From Crocosphaera sp. (GTDB taxonomy: Bacteria; Cyanobacteriota; Cyanobacteriia; Cyanobacteriales; Microcystaceae), in contig JASJDN010000007.1 in the NCBI GenBank assembly GCA_030065205.1, positions 33,246-97,245 of the forward strand: a stretch of DNA of 64,000 bases, given 5' to 3'. Made by a program: the position numbers and the translations under genes. Each line of letters starts with the position of its first letter. Position 1 is the stretch's first letter. Below, in pieces: positions 23,482 to 31,977 of the stretch. The notes below the pieces were generated by a model. That model had not been told where the DNA came from and made no database searches. It was given only the letters and a program-made list of their open reading frames with translations.

Positions 23482-25740
23482 TTAACAAGTGGGTTTTATT
23501 TTAGGATCTGAAGTTTTATCCTTGATTAATTTTTCAATAAATTTTTGGTTAGTGGATTCGTCAATTTCCCATTCCTGTTGTTGATTGTTCCATTTTCCTT
23601 TATAAATAGCATATTGCCAGAAACAGGCTTGTTTGAGAACGATAGGATCAAGATTTTTGGCTTGAATTAAATTAGTACCTAAAAGGTTAGTATTGGTCAA
23701 ATTAGCGGATAAAAGATTAGCTTCTACTAAATTAGCTGAGGATAAGTTAGAATTAGAAAGATTCGCAAACATAAGATTACTAAAGGATAAATTAGCACCA
23801 GAAAGATTACTAAAACTCAGATTGGTTTGAGAAAGGTTACTATCTTCTAAGTTAGTGAAAGATAAACTAGATTGTGATAAATTAGCCCATGATAAATTGG
23901 CAAAGTTCAAAGAAGCAAAGGTTAAATTGGATTGAAATAGATTAGCTTTGGTTAAATTAGCTTGAACTAAATTCGTTAAACGTAAATTACTTTGGGATAG
24001 GTTTGATTCAATTAGACGACTATTGGTTAAATTAGCATTTTTGAAGTTGCTGTTACTTAAATCTGATTTGAACAGGTTGGCATTTTCAAGATTACTCCCA
24101 GAAAAATCCATATTACTAAGGTTAGTTTTAGACAAATTAATATTCTTAAGGTAAGTCGATGTTAAAGGGACTCTTTGCAAATTAATTCCCCAAAAGTTGA
24201 GGGTTTCTAAAGCATCCTTACGACGAATATCATAGGGATTATTGGTTACAACTTCAAGGGTTTGCCATGCTTTTTGAATGTCCCAATGACGGTAGGAAAA
24301 AGCCCCTAATGACACAACTAGAGTCAAGGGTAAAATACCATATAAAAGGGTTTTTCGGGATTGTTTTTTAGAACTTTGGCGAGTAAATTCTTGAGCTAAA
24401 GGAGAAAAATAGATTTTATTCTGCTTTAAATCTTGGACAAGTTTTAGCTGTTTCCTGGTCAATAAATACTGGGTGTCTCTTTGGGACATTTGCCATTTTT
24501 GAGCCATTTCTTCCAGAGTTTTTTGTTGCTTCAAGCAATAGTGACGTTGCTCTAACCACTGTTTCAATAAGACCCAATGTTGTGTAATAATCGCATGAGA
24601 TAATCTCAGTAAAATTTCTCGATTGCTTAGGGTATCTCGTTCTTCTATTTCAATGAAACCAGCTTGCTTGAATTTATTAAGAACTAGAGGAAAATCCCGT
24701 AAGTTTTCTAATTTTCGTTGAGGCACTAAATGACAAATATTACCCATTTCTTCATGGGTTTGAATCAGATTTAAAAATAGTGTTTTAGCTGTTTTTTGTT
24801 GTATTCTATTTAGTTGATAAAAGGTTTGATTTCCTTGTTGATCTAAAATTCTGCTAACGTTTCCTAACTGTTTATAAGTGGCTAACGTTAACCGAAAATT
24901 TTTACGCAAGCGAAAAATTTGCCAAAGAGAATATTGTAGTAAAGGGAGGTTTCCACTTAAATTTTGAGTATCTTTGAGTAATTGTTCAACTAATTGGGAT
25001 TCAAGTTCGAGGTTGACTTCTTGAGCCGGCAATGTAATAGCGTCATAACGTTCTTGATAATTAAGGGGAGAAATAAAAATAAAATTATCTTGAATTTTTT
25101 GGCCCATTTCTTTCGGGTTTTGTTCAAGACAATAACTCAAAAATTCTTCATTAATAATTGTAATAATCGTTAATTGATGAGGATGTCTCTCTAAGGCAGT
25201 CAGTAAAGCAGTTAAAAAATGCCACCTTTCTTGAGCATTTTGACAGAAGGTAAAAATTTCTTCAAAGTTATCAATGGCTAAAAGCAACTTAGGAGTAGAA
25301 ACCTTGTCTAAAAAATTAGAGAAACCTTCGGGACTTTGTTCTAAACAAAATTGAATTTCGGCTATTTTTTCAGCTTTTTGTAATGGGGATAAATGGCTCT
25401 CAACAAAAGCCATAGCTAGACTTTTTAAGGGGTGTTTACTCGGTTGCATGACTTTAACATCCCATTGTCCAGAAGCCTCCAAATGATGCAATAAACCCGC
25501 CTGAAGTAAGGAAGACTTGCCAGTACCCAAAGCACCCACCAAAGCTAAAAAATTATGCTCATGAAGATGATTTAAGAGTTGGTGAGTTAAGGTATCTCGA
25601 CCAAAGAAAAAGTTCTGATCATTACCATTATTCTCAAAAGATTTGAGGCCAATGTAGGGACAAACAGAATTTTCAACTGACGAAGAATAAGAACGAGAGT
25701 CAGACTTGAGACTATTAGAAAAAATGGGTTTTGGAGACAT
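23482..25740 (-). CDS. nSTAND1-like ATPase with pentapeptide repeats
   Basis: 752 residues from ATG 25740 (MSPKPIFSNS); an upstream TTG adds six. The NTPase opens with CPYIGLKSFENN-x4-FFFGRD, the signature of nSTAND1 modules that usually carry WD40 repeats. Walker A is GALGTGKSS (69-77) and Walker B is KLLLAIDNFEE (about 155-165). A helical region with SGNLPLLQYSLWQIF follows, then a membrane helix at about 466-483 (TLLYGILPLTLVVSLGAF), then ~180 residues of Ser/Asn-rich pentapeptides (SNLSQ, ANLxx). Orientation would put the ATPase inside and the beta-helix outside. Function unknown; lies between the GTPase-TPR and PBP-like genes on the same strand. Confidence 0.85.
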   Translation of the reverse strand: MSPKPIFSNSLKSDSRSYSSSVENSVCPYIGLKSFENNGNDQNFFFGRDTLTHQLLNHLHEHNFLALVGALGTGKSSLLQAGLLHHLEASGQWDVKVMQPSKHPLKSLAMAFVESHLSPLQKAEKIAEIQFCLEQSPEGFSNFLDKVSTPKLLLAIDNFEEIFTFCQNAQERWHFLTALLTALERHPHQLTIITIINEEFLSYCLEQNPKEMGQKIQDNFIFISPLNYQERYDAITLPAQEVNLELESQLVEQLLKDTQNLSGNLPLLQYSLWQIFRLRKNFRLTLATYKQLGNVSRILDQQGNQTFYQLNRIQQKTAKTLFLNLIQTHEEMGNICHLVPQRKLENLRDFPLVLNKFKQAGFIEIEERDTLSNREILLRLSHAIITQHWVLLKQWLEQRHYCLKQQKTLEEMAQKWQMSQRDTQYLLTRKQLKLVQDLKQNKIYFSPLAQEFTRQSSKKQSRKTLLYGILPLTLVVSLGAFSYRHWDIQKAWQTLEVVTNNPYDIRRKDALETLNFWGINLQRVPLTSTYLKNINLSKTNLSNMDFSGSNLENANLFKSDLSNSNFKNANLTNSRLIESNLSQSNLRLTNLVQANLTKANLFQSNLTFASLNFANLSWANLSQSSLSFTNLEDSNLSQTNLSFSNLSGANLSFSNLMFANLSNSNLSSANLVEANLLSANLTNTNLLGTNLIQAKNLDPIVLKQACFWQYAIYKGKWNNQQQEWEIDESTNQKFIEKLIKDKTSDPKIKPTC

Positions 25741-25960
25741 TATATTCAAAAGATCCAAAGTAAAATAGAGTAAATTCCATCAATTTTATAGGTTTGATAG
25801 ATGGTTACGCTCTCACCTTAAGTGAACCTTGGTTGAGATGTTCTTTAAATTCTCATAATTGTAGCATTAAAAGCTTATTTTGACATCTCTTAGTAGAAAG
25901 TTAGAAGTCAGAAGTTTAATTTTTAGCAATCTTTGAGAACTTATGGAGACATTTGATTAA

Positions 25961-27379
25961 TTAATTGTTACTAAACGAGGGAACGATATCAAACTCATAA
26001 CCAAATTCAGAAAGATTATTTTCTTTGATAACGACTAATTGAACTGCTTGATTACGATCGCCTGATGGTAAAAAATTCACAGAACCGGAGGCTCCTTGAA
26101 AGGAAAAATCGGCTTGAGATAAGGTCTTTTGTAAGCTTTGGCGTGTGGGATTTGATGTTTTTTCTAATCCATTAATAAAGGCTAATGTGGCATCATAAGC
26201 TAAGGCGGTACGCCAGTTAATTTCTCCTCCCCAGAGTTTGGTAGCACTCTGAACAAAAGGCTCATTTTGATGGGCTGAAATATGCCAAGGAATGGCTAAA
26301 ACCATACCCACAGCATCAGCACTTCCTTGTCTTAAAAGTTCGATATTGTAGGCATCATCTCCTCCTAATAAAGCCAATTCGCTCCCATTAGCTTCAATGA
26401 CTTTTAAAGCTTGTTCAAGAGTATCTGTACTCAGGGCTAACATTAACACTTCGGCCCCTTGATTTTTCGCTTGTTGCCAATCATTACGGGGGTTAAAATT
26501 GGGACTAGATAAATCAAATTCCCAAACAACTTCTCCGCCATCACTCGATAAACTTTTGGTGAATTCATCTTTAAGAGATTGGCTATAATTGCTCTGTGAA
26601 TTAAAAAAAACGACTGCTTTTTTTTTGCCCAACGCGTTCATCATATACCGAGAAAGCGTACTTCCAGCAAATCGATCACTGGGAACGGTTCTAAAGATAT
26701 AATCACCAAAATACGATAATTCTACTGAGGTACTAATCGGAGAAATAGCGACTAATTTTTGAGATTGATAGATTTCCCCTGATGCCAAGGTAACATCACT
26801 ACTCCAGTGGCCAATAACACCTAAAATATCTGGATTCTTCCCTAATTCCTGAGCTATTTCTTTAGCCATTTTAGGACTATTATTATCATTAGCAATAAAA
26901 ATTTTCAAAGGAATACCTTTAATCCCTCCTGTTTGATTAATTTCTTGTTGCGCTTGGGCCACACCTCGCAGAATTTCTTTCGCTCCATCAGGGTTGGTTT
27001 TAATGGGAGCAACCACCGCAAGATTATAGGATTTATTGTTACCAATTTTGGCATTATTCAGATAAATTAAAGCTTCTGGATCATTCGGGTAAGTTTCTAA
27101 GGATTGGGTTAATTCTTGTATCGCTTTTTGATAGTCTTGTTCGGCTATTGCTTGGGCTGCTATTTGTTTTTTTTCAGATCCTTTTTCTCTGATTAATGGG
27201 TTTTCTCCTTGACTAATGTTAAGGGTCAATGTTTGGGAAATACTGGAATTATTGCTGGTTTGGGATAGATTATTGTCATGGGTATTTCTAAACCATGTAA
27301 TAATTAATCCTATGGCACTAAATAGGATCAATCCACAAAGTAGTAAGATTAAACGTTTAATTAATTTTCGTTGAGACAT
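25961..27379 (-). CDS. Membrane-anchored type-1 periplasmic-binding (Leu/Ile/Val-like) receptor with TPR
   Basis: 472 residues. N-terminal membrane anchor (about 9-29), a Ser/Asn-rich linker, a TPR unit (about 70-107, AEQDYQKAIQELTQSLETYP), and a full type-1 PBP domain from about 117 (YNLAVVAPIKTNPDGAKEILRGVAQAQQEINQTGGI through IGHWSSDVTLASGEIYQSQKLVAISPISTS to GASGSVNFLPSGDR). Such domains bind amino acids or small ligands. There is no permease or ATPase of an ABC importer nearby and the anchor is uncleavable-looking, so it is more likely a sensor than a transporter subunit. First gene of the three-gene minus-strand cluster. Confidence 0.82.
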   Translation of the reverse strand: MSQRKLIKRLILLLCGLILFSAIGLIITWFRNTHDNNLSQTSNNSSISQTLTLNISQGENPLIREKGSEKKQIAAQAIAEQDYQKAIQELTQSLETYPNDPEALIYLNNAKIGNNKSYNLAVVAPIKTNPDGAKEILRGVAQAQQEINQTGGIKGIPLKIFIANDNNSPKMAKEIAQELGKNPDILGVIGHWSSDVTLASGEIYQSQKLVAISPISTSVELSYFGDYIFRTVPSDRFAGSTLSRYMMNALGKKKAVVFFNSQSNYSQSLKDEFTKSLSSDGGEVVWEFDLSSPNFNPRNDWQQAKNQGAEVLMLALSTDTLEQALKVIEANGSELALLGGDDAYNIELLRQGSADAVGMVLAIPWHISAHQNEPFVQSATKLWGGEINWRTALAYDATLAFINGLEKTSNPTRQSLQKTLSQADFSFQGASGSVNFLPSGDRNQAVQLVVIKENNLSEFGYEFDIVPSFSNN

Positions 27380-27691
27380 ACTGGTAAAATAGAGATATAA
27401 AATTGAACAACTTTAACCCTAATTCACTAATTAGAGATTGGATTAAGAAAAAGAATAGGAAAGCAAACAGTGTTTTGAAATAATAGGTTGATAAAGAAAA
27501 AATAATAATATTTTCAACCTTTATATATAATTGAAATCAACCGAAAATTGATAGTTAAGGAATCAATGAAACGGAATAAAATGGAAGAGAACTAATGTGA
27601 CAGGAACTTTCCTCTAAGGTAATTAAACGACGATAGTCCCCTGACTAACCATTGTCTTGAGTGCGTCTTATATTCGCCATGCAATGACGAA

Positions 27692-27801
27692 TTACAGCAG
27701 TTTTCATATCAATAGACTAACGATGAAAATAAAAATTCTTCCCACACTCCCCACCCTCCCCTTAACCAGAATATTGATACACCTAATTGAAAACTGCTAT
27801 A
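27692..27801. repeat. Palindromic element with TATAGCAGTTTTCA-type ends
   Basis: Left end TACAGCAGTTTTCATATC and right end AATTGAAAACTGCTATA are inverted, with ATCAAT/ATTGAT a little further in. The core contains C-rich heptamers (CCACACTCCCCACCCTCCCC). It sits in the 576-bp gap between the PBP-like gene and the Roadblock/V4R gene. The rest of that gap shows AT-rich sequence with no ORF that I can support; divergent promoters are expected there. Confidence 0.6.
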
Positions 27802-27955
27802 GGCACTCGCTTTCTGTCATTAACATACTATCATAGTAAAATAATCTACATTACCATTGTCGAGAAGTTCCCTATGACTATTATCTAATTGACAAAGTTT
27901 CTCTAATATTACAGGTATGGGGAATGATAAAAGGCTATTTATTATCTGATTTTTT

Positions 27956-29503
27956 ATGAATTTATCTGTTGAACAAATTTTTTATACAAGTTTTTCTAAT
28001 ATTGGGTTCACACCTTTATCAAGTCCCTTGATTTCTGAAGAAATTAAACAATTTTTCCTAAAAAACATTGTTGAGCAATATTGGAATAGTTATAATCCCC
28101 CTGATGCTGATTATCAAGGGGTTTATTTCTTACAAAAGTCCCTAGAAGAAACTTTTTTTGGTTGGTTATATAATGATGATAGTGATGATTTTGGTCGTGC
28201 TAATATTCCTTATTTTATTTGCTATTTTATCCCAGGTAAGCTAAGTTTTTCTCAATTGAATATGATCTGTAATTGTCTAAAAATTGGTCCGATAGAGGTG
28301 ATTAGTCGAAATCAGCCATCCCAGAATATAGAAAGTATCATTATTCCCCATAATTATGATTATCAGTCTGCCCGTTTGGGTATTAATATTCCTCAAAAAA
28401 TTCAAAAACAACTAGAAAAAAATCTAAAACGACGTAAATTAATTGAACAATTTATTACGAAAGAGCTAAGCCTAAAACTGGCTGATGAAACCAATCAAAT
28501 TATTCAAGATTCTGAGGAAATATTGACCCTTTCACCATTTAATTCACCAGTAGATAACCATAGTTCTATGACTCCTTTAACCATTGAAAATATTCTCAAA
28601 GATTTATTACTGAAACCCATCGATATTCAAGGTATTGCTTTAGTGTCCCAAGAAGGTAAACCGATGATAACCCCAATAGGAATTGATGAAGAAACCACAT
28701 CAATTTTATCGGGAACTATGCTTTATCTGGCTCAAACAACCCAAACGGAATTAAACTGGGAAGATATTGAAACTCTTTCTATTCGTAGTTCACAAGGATA
28801 TTTAATCTTAGCTTACTGCACACCAGAAAGTTATTTACTTCTCAAAACAGGAAAAGTGTTAACTGGTCTTTTAGAGGCAGAAATTGCACGAACTGTCAAA
28901 AAACTGCAAACCATTCTGCAAAACTCAGATGCTTCCTTAGTCGAATTAATGGATAGTCCAAAACTGATTAAAAATACTGTTTATTTAGAAGATCAACTGA
29001 TAGAAGATGGACAAAAAACAACCGAAACAAACTATTCCCTATCTGAACAGCTAAAAACAGATGATTTTGAGAAAGAACTCCTTGATATGGCTCAAAAATT
29101 AATTAATCTTTACCCAGATTTTGTAGCAGCAGTAAGGGACATAGACACCAACCCAACGATTGATGATCAACAGATGTTAACCCTGGGGAACTATGTAGGG
29201 CAAGGATTACTTAAGCAAGGAAAAATTAAAGCCGTATCGGTTAATAATCTGGTTTCTGCTATCAATAAACTGATTGTTCCTAGTCTTTCTTATTTCATGA
29301 TTGCTGAAGGTCAAGATAATGAACTTCAGGTTCATGCTAATCCATTCTGTCTTTATAAAACCAGTGATGTTCCTAGCTGTTATTTTCTCCGTGGTATGAT
29401 TGAAGGCTTATTGGCTTCAGTTAGTCACTTACGAGAATTTACGGTGGAGGAAATTACTTGTAAAGCAACCGGAGACGATAGTTGTCGATTCAAAATGATT
29501 TAA
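27956..29503 (+). CDS. Roadblock/LC7 plus V4R domain protein with cyanobacterial N-terminal domain
   Basis: 515 residues. The N-terminal ~160 residues (IFYTSFSNIGFTPLSSPLIS..., GWLYNDDSDDFGR, IPYFICYF) form a domain that loosely resembles GAP1-N-type GTPase-associated domains by its YTS-x-GF-x-SP start; this is a guess. A Roadblock/LC7 domain follows (about 215-325, DIQGIALVSQEGKPM ... IRSSQGYLILAYC), a fold that partners small GTPases. The C-terminus (about 430-515) is a V4R/XylR-N-like ligand-binding domain with FLRGMIEGLLA and EITCKATGDDSCRF. Likely a cytoplasmic sensor-adaptor. It is divergent from the PBP/nSTAND/GTPase genes, and a link to the GTPase is suggestive. Upstream gene gap is 576 bp; obg follows after 61 bp and may be cotranscribed. 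Confidence 0.78.
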   Translation: MNLSVEQIFYTSFSNIGFTPLSSPLISEEIKQFFLKNIVEQYWNSYNPPDADYQGVYFLQKSLEETFFGWLYNDDSDDFGRANIPYFICYFIPGKLSFSQLNMICNCLKIGPIEVISRNQPSQNIESIIIPHNYDYQSARLGINIPQKIQKQLEKNLKRRKLIEQFITKELSLKLADETNQIIQDSEEILTLSPFNSPVDNHSSMTPLTIENILKDLLLKPIDIQGIALVSQEGKPMITPIGIDEETTSILSGTMLYLAQTTQTELNWEDIETLSIRSSQGYLILAYCTPESYLLLKTGKVLTGLLEAEIARTVKKLQTILQNSDASLVELMDSPKLIKNTVYLEDQLIEDGQKTTETNYSLSEQLKTDDFEKELLDMAQKLINLYPDFVAAVRDIDTNPTIDDQQMLTLGNYVGQGLLKQGKIKAVSVNNLVSAINKLIVPSLSYFMIAEGQDNELQVHANPFCLYKTSDVPSCYFLRGMIEGLLASVSHLREFTVEEITCKATGDDSCRFKMI

Positions 29504-29564
29504 GTTCCCCAAAGCCAAAATTAAACTAGAATCAAAGAAAGATTAATCGCTTGAAAGACAAAGA

Positions 29565-30593
29565 ATGCAGTTTATTGATCGCGCGGAAATTGAAGTGGAA
29601 GCAGGGAAAGGGGGAGATGGGATGGTGGCCTTCCGACGGGAAAAATATGTCCCTGCGGGGGGTCCGGCGGGGGGAAATGGGGGTAAAGGGGGTTCGGTTA
29701 TCTTAAAAGCCGAGGAAAACTTACAAACCCTATTAGACTTCCGTTACGCGCGTCGTTTTAAAGCGGATGATGGCAAACGAGGGGGACCCAATAATTGCAC
29801 GGGGGCCATGGGAAAGGATACGATTATTGAGGTTCCCTGCGGTACGGTGGTTTACGACCTGGAAACAGAGGAAATATTGGGAGACTTAGTGGAGAAGGGC
29901 CAAACCCTCTGCGTTGTGGAAGGGGGAAAAGGAGGGTTAGGGAATAAGCACTTTTTGAGCAACCAAAACCGAGCCCCAGAATACGCTTTACCGGGGTTAG
30001 AAGGGGAACACCGTCATCTGAGATTAGAGTTAAAGTTATTGGCTGAGGTGGGGATTATTGGCTTACCCAACGCAGGAAAATCCACGTTAATCGCTTCTTT
30101 ATCGGCCGCTCGCCCTAAAATTGCTGACTATCCTTTTACAACCTTGGTTCCCAACTTAGGGGTAGTGAGAAAACCCACAGGAGACGGAACGGTATTTGCC
30201 GATATTCCTGGATTAATTTCAGGGGCCCATGAAGGGGTGGGGTTAGGCCATGAATTTTTGCGACACATCGAACGCACCCGTATTTTATTACATCTAGTGG
30301 ATGTTACGTCGATCGATCCCATTCAAGATTATGAGGTGATTCAACAGGAGTTAGTCGCTTATGGACGAGGATTAAGCGATCGCCCTCAAATTATTGCTCT
30401 CAATAAAGTTGATGCTTGTGATCCAGAGACGCTAGATTTAATGATACAACAATTACAATCTCTGGGCCAGTCTCCTATTTTTGCTATTTCTGCTGTTACT
30501 AAAACGGGAGTTGAGGAACTATTACAGGCGGTTTGGCATCGCTTAGAACAAGCAACCAGTAACAACGAAAATAGCTCTCTTCCATTGGTTTAA
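29565..30593 (+). CDS. obg: Obg GTPase (CgtA)
   Basis: Essential GTPase for 50S ribosome assembly and stress signalling. 342 residues. The Gly-rich Obg fold runs from [20 protein letters not shown] through [12 protein letters not shown] to about 158. The G domain has [10 protein letters not shown] (G1), FTTLVPNLG (G2), [16 protein letters not shown] (G3) and LNKVD (G4). The C-terminal OCT domain is absent, as in many cyanobacterial forms. A perfect 12-bp stem-loop straddles its stop codon. Confidence 0.96.
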   Translation: MQFIDRAEIEVEAGKGGDGMVAFRREKYVPAGGPAGGNGGKGGSVILKAEENLQTLLDFRYARRFKADDGKRGGPNNCTGAMGKDTIIEVPCGTVVYDLETEEILGDLVEKGQTLCVVEGGKGGLGNKHFLSNQNRAPEYALPGLEGEHRHLRLELKLLAEVGIIGLPNAGKSTLIASLSAARPKIADYPFTTLVPNLGVVRKPTGDGTVFADIPGLISGAHEGVGLGHEFLRHIERTRILLHLVDVTSIDPIQDYEVIQQELVAYGRGLSDRPQIIALNKVDACDPETLDLMIQQLQSLGQSPIFAISAVTKTGVEELLQAVWHRLEQATSNNENSSLPLV

Positions 30594-30609
30594 CGAGAAG
30601 AGAGCTATT
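30570..30609. terminator. Stem-loop straddling the obg stop codon
   Basis: AATAGCTCTCTT (30570-30581) and AAGAGAGCTATT (30598-30609) form a perfect 12-bp stem with a 16-nt loop that contains the obg stop. There is no long U-tract on either side (CTTAAAAC follows), so it may stabilise the mRNA 3' end rather than be a classical intrinsic terminator. Confidence 0.55.
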
Positions 30610-30658
30610 CTTAAAACACATACATACAGATATAACACACACATCGCCCCATGAAGAG

Positions 30659-30730
30659 CTAGTTATTGTGGAGTAAGAAATCAGCTAAAAAGGTTCCAGC
30701 TAAAATTAAAGATAGTGAAATAAGTTCCAT
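30659..30730 (-). CDS. Putative 23-residue single-pass membrane protein
   Basis: Too short for ordinary gene calls. ATG 30730 is preceded by GCAGGAG with 8 nt spacing, a good ribosome binding site. The peptide begins MELISLSLILAGTFLADF and ends in LLHNN before TAG: one hydrophobic helix with an acidic N-terminus, much like the small subunits of photosynthetic and respiratory complexes, though I do not match it to a named one. It lies in the obg-lepB gap, on the lepB strand and ~185 bp downstream of the lepB stop; a promoter of its own may lie in that gap (TATAAG near 30810). Evidence is RBS plus composition only. Confidence 0.5.
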   Translation of the reverse strand: MELISLSLILAGTFLADFLLHNN

Positions 30731-30914
30731 GGGGTTTCTCCTGCTCAAACTAAACGAAAGACATTTATTATTGTTGTGATTGGTGATCAGCTAGTGCGAT
30801 CTCACTTATACACCTTATCTTACGAAACTTCTTATCTACGTACTTCCCCCAGGTAGCTCACCCATTTGGGTTATTTGTTTTCAGGGGAACTACTGATCTA
30901 ATTGTAACAAAATA

Positions 30915-31967
30915 TTACTGATTGCTCAACGATTGGATTCTTTGAGGTGGCCAACCAATTTTATACGCTTGACCGACAATAACATCTCTGGGGAGGAGTC
31001 CCCAAATATGGGAGTCAAAACTATCGTTACGGTTATCTCCTAAGACAAGATAATGGTTAGTCGGGATAATCATGGACTCTAAGCGATATTGGGGTGACTC
31101 TGCAATATAAGCTTCTTGTATGGGTGTTCGGTTAAGATAAACTTGGCCTTGTTTGATTTCAATTTCGTTTCCTGGTGTGGCAATAATCCGTTTTATATAA
31201 TAGTTTGATACGTTGGGATCGGCTTTTTTGATATTTTCAGATGGAGTAAAAACGACAATATGGCCAGTTTGGGGGACATAAGTCGGTGATTTTTTGACAA
31301 AAACAATATCATTTATTGTTAATGTGGGGGTCATGGATTGACTGGGAATGATAAATTTATCAAAGTGTTTTTCTAACCATTGTGGATAATAATTAATGAT
31401 GACCCCGAAGGTAAAAATTATTCCTGTCATCATGATAATTAAGAACTTGGGTCTAGGGATACGTCCACGGGGAAAAATGAGGTAAAGATGATAAATAGTT
31501 GCAGCAGTGATTAGAGGACTAATGAATAAAAAAATAGTCAAAAAATCATACATTATTAGAGAAATTATATTAAGGGTTAATACGAATAAACCAATGGTTT
31601 GTTTTTGTAGATAAAGATGTCCTAACCCGGGTAAAAGACGCGTGATAAAAATAGCAAACCAAAGATTTTTTTGTCGGCGAGGTATCTTTTCCAAGTTGGG
31701 ATCATTTCGCAATTTATAAACGCTGAAATAAGCCTCTATTAAACTACTAAAGTAAAAGAGAGTCCCTATCCCTAAACAAATAAATCCAGTAACAGTGTTT
31801 CCCTTAGCAGCAAAAATATGCCAAACAGTTAAAACTAACCAAAGAATTTGACCATTAAAAAATAAAAATCCTTGGAAATAATTGCCAGCATAAAATTGTC
31901 CCAATCCAGGAAAAAACATGGATAAATTAACCGCTAACCAAGGATCTTTAGGATGATTATAATACAC
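30915..31967 (-). CDS. lepB: Signal peptidase I with an N-terminal multi-helix extension
   Basis: 350 residues, against ~190-220 for normal cyanobacterial LepB. The C-terminal ~150 residues are a complete S26 signal peptidase: nucleophile S211 in IIPSQSMTPTL, general-base K259 in YYIKRIIATPG, and box E GDNRNDSFDSHIWG. It removes Sec and Tat signal peptides at the outer face of the membrane. The first ~195 residues contain about six hydrophobic helices, with two related PGLGQFY/PGLGHLY repeats (about 20-26, 113-119) resembling TM2/DUF5683-like modules. The gene starts 10 bp downstream of the Rieske gene's stop, so the two are likely cotranscribed. Confidence 0.85.
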   Translation of the reverse strand: MYYNHPKDPWLAVNLSMFFPGLGQFYAGNYFQGFLFFNGQILWLVLTVWHIFAAKGNTVTGFICLGIGTLFYFSSLIEAYFSVYKLRNDPNLEKIPRRQKNLWFAIFITRLLPGLGHLYLQKQTIGLFVLTLNIISLIMYDFLTIFLFISPLITAATIYHLYLIFPRGRIPRPKFLIIMMTGIIFTFGVIINYYPQWLEKHFDKFIIPSQSMTPTLTINDIVFVKKSPTYVPQTGHIVVFTPSENIKKADPNVSNYYIKRIIATPGNEIEIKQGQVYLNRTPIQEAYIAESPQYRLESMIIPTNHYLVLGDNRNDSFDSHIWGLLPRDVIVGQAYKIGWPPQRIQSLSNQ

Positions 31968-31977
31968 TTTAATATTA

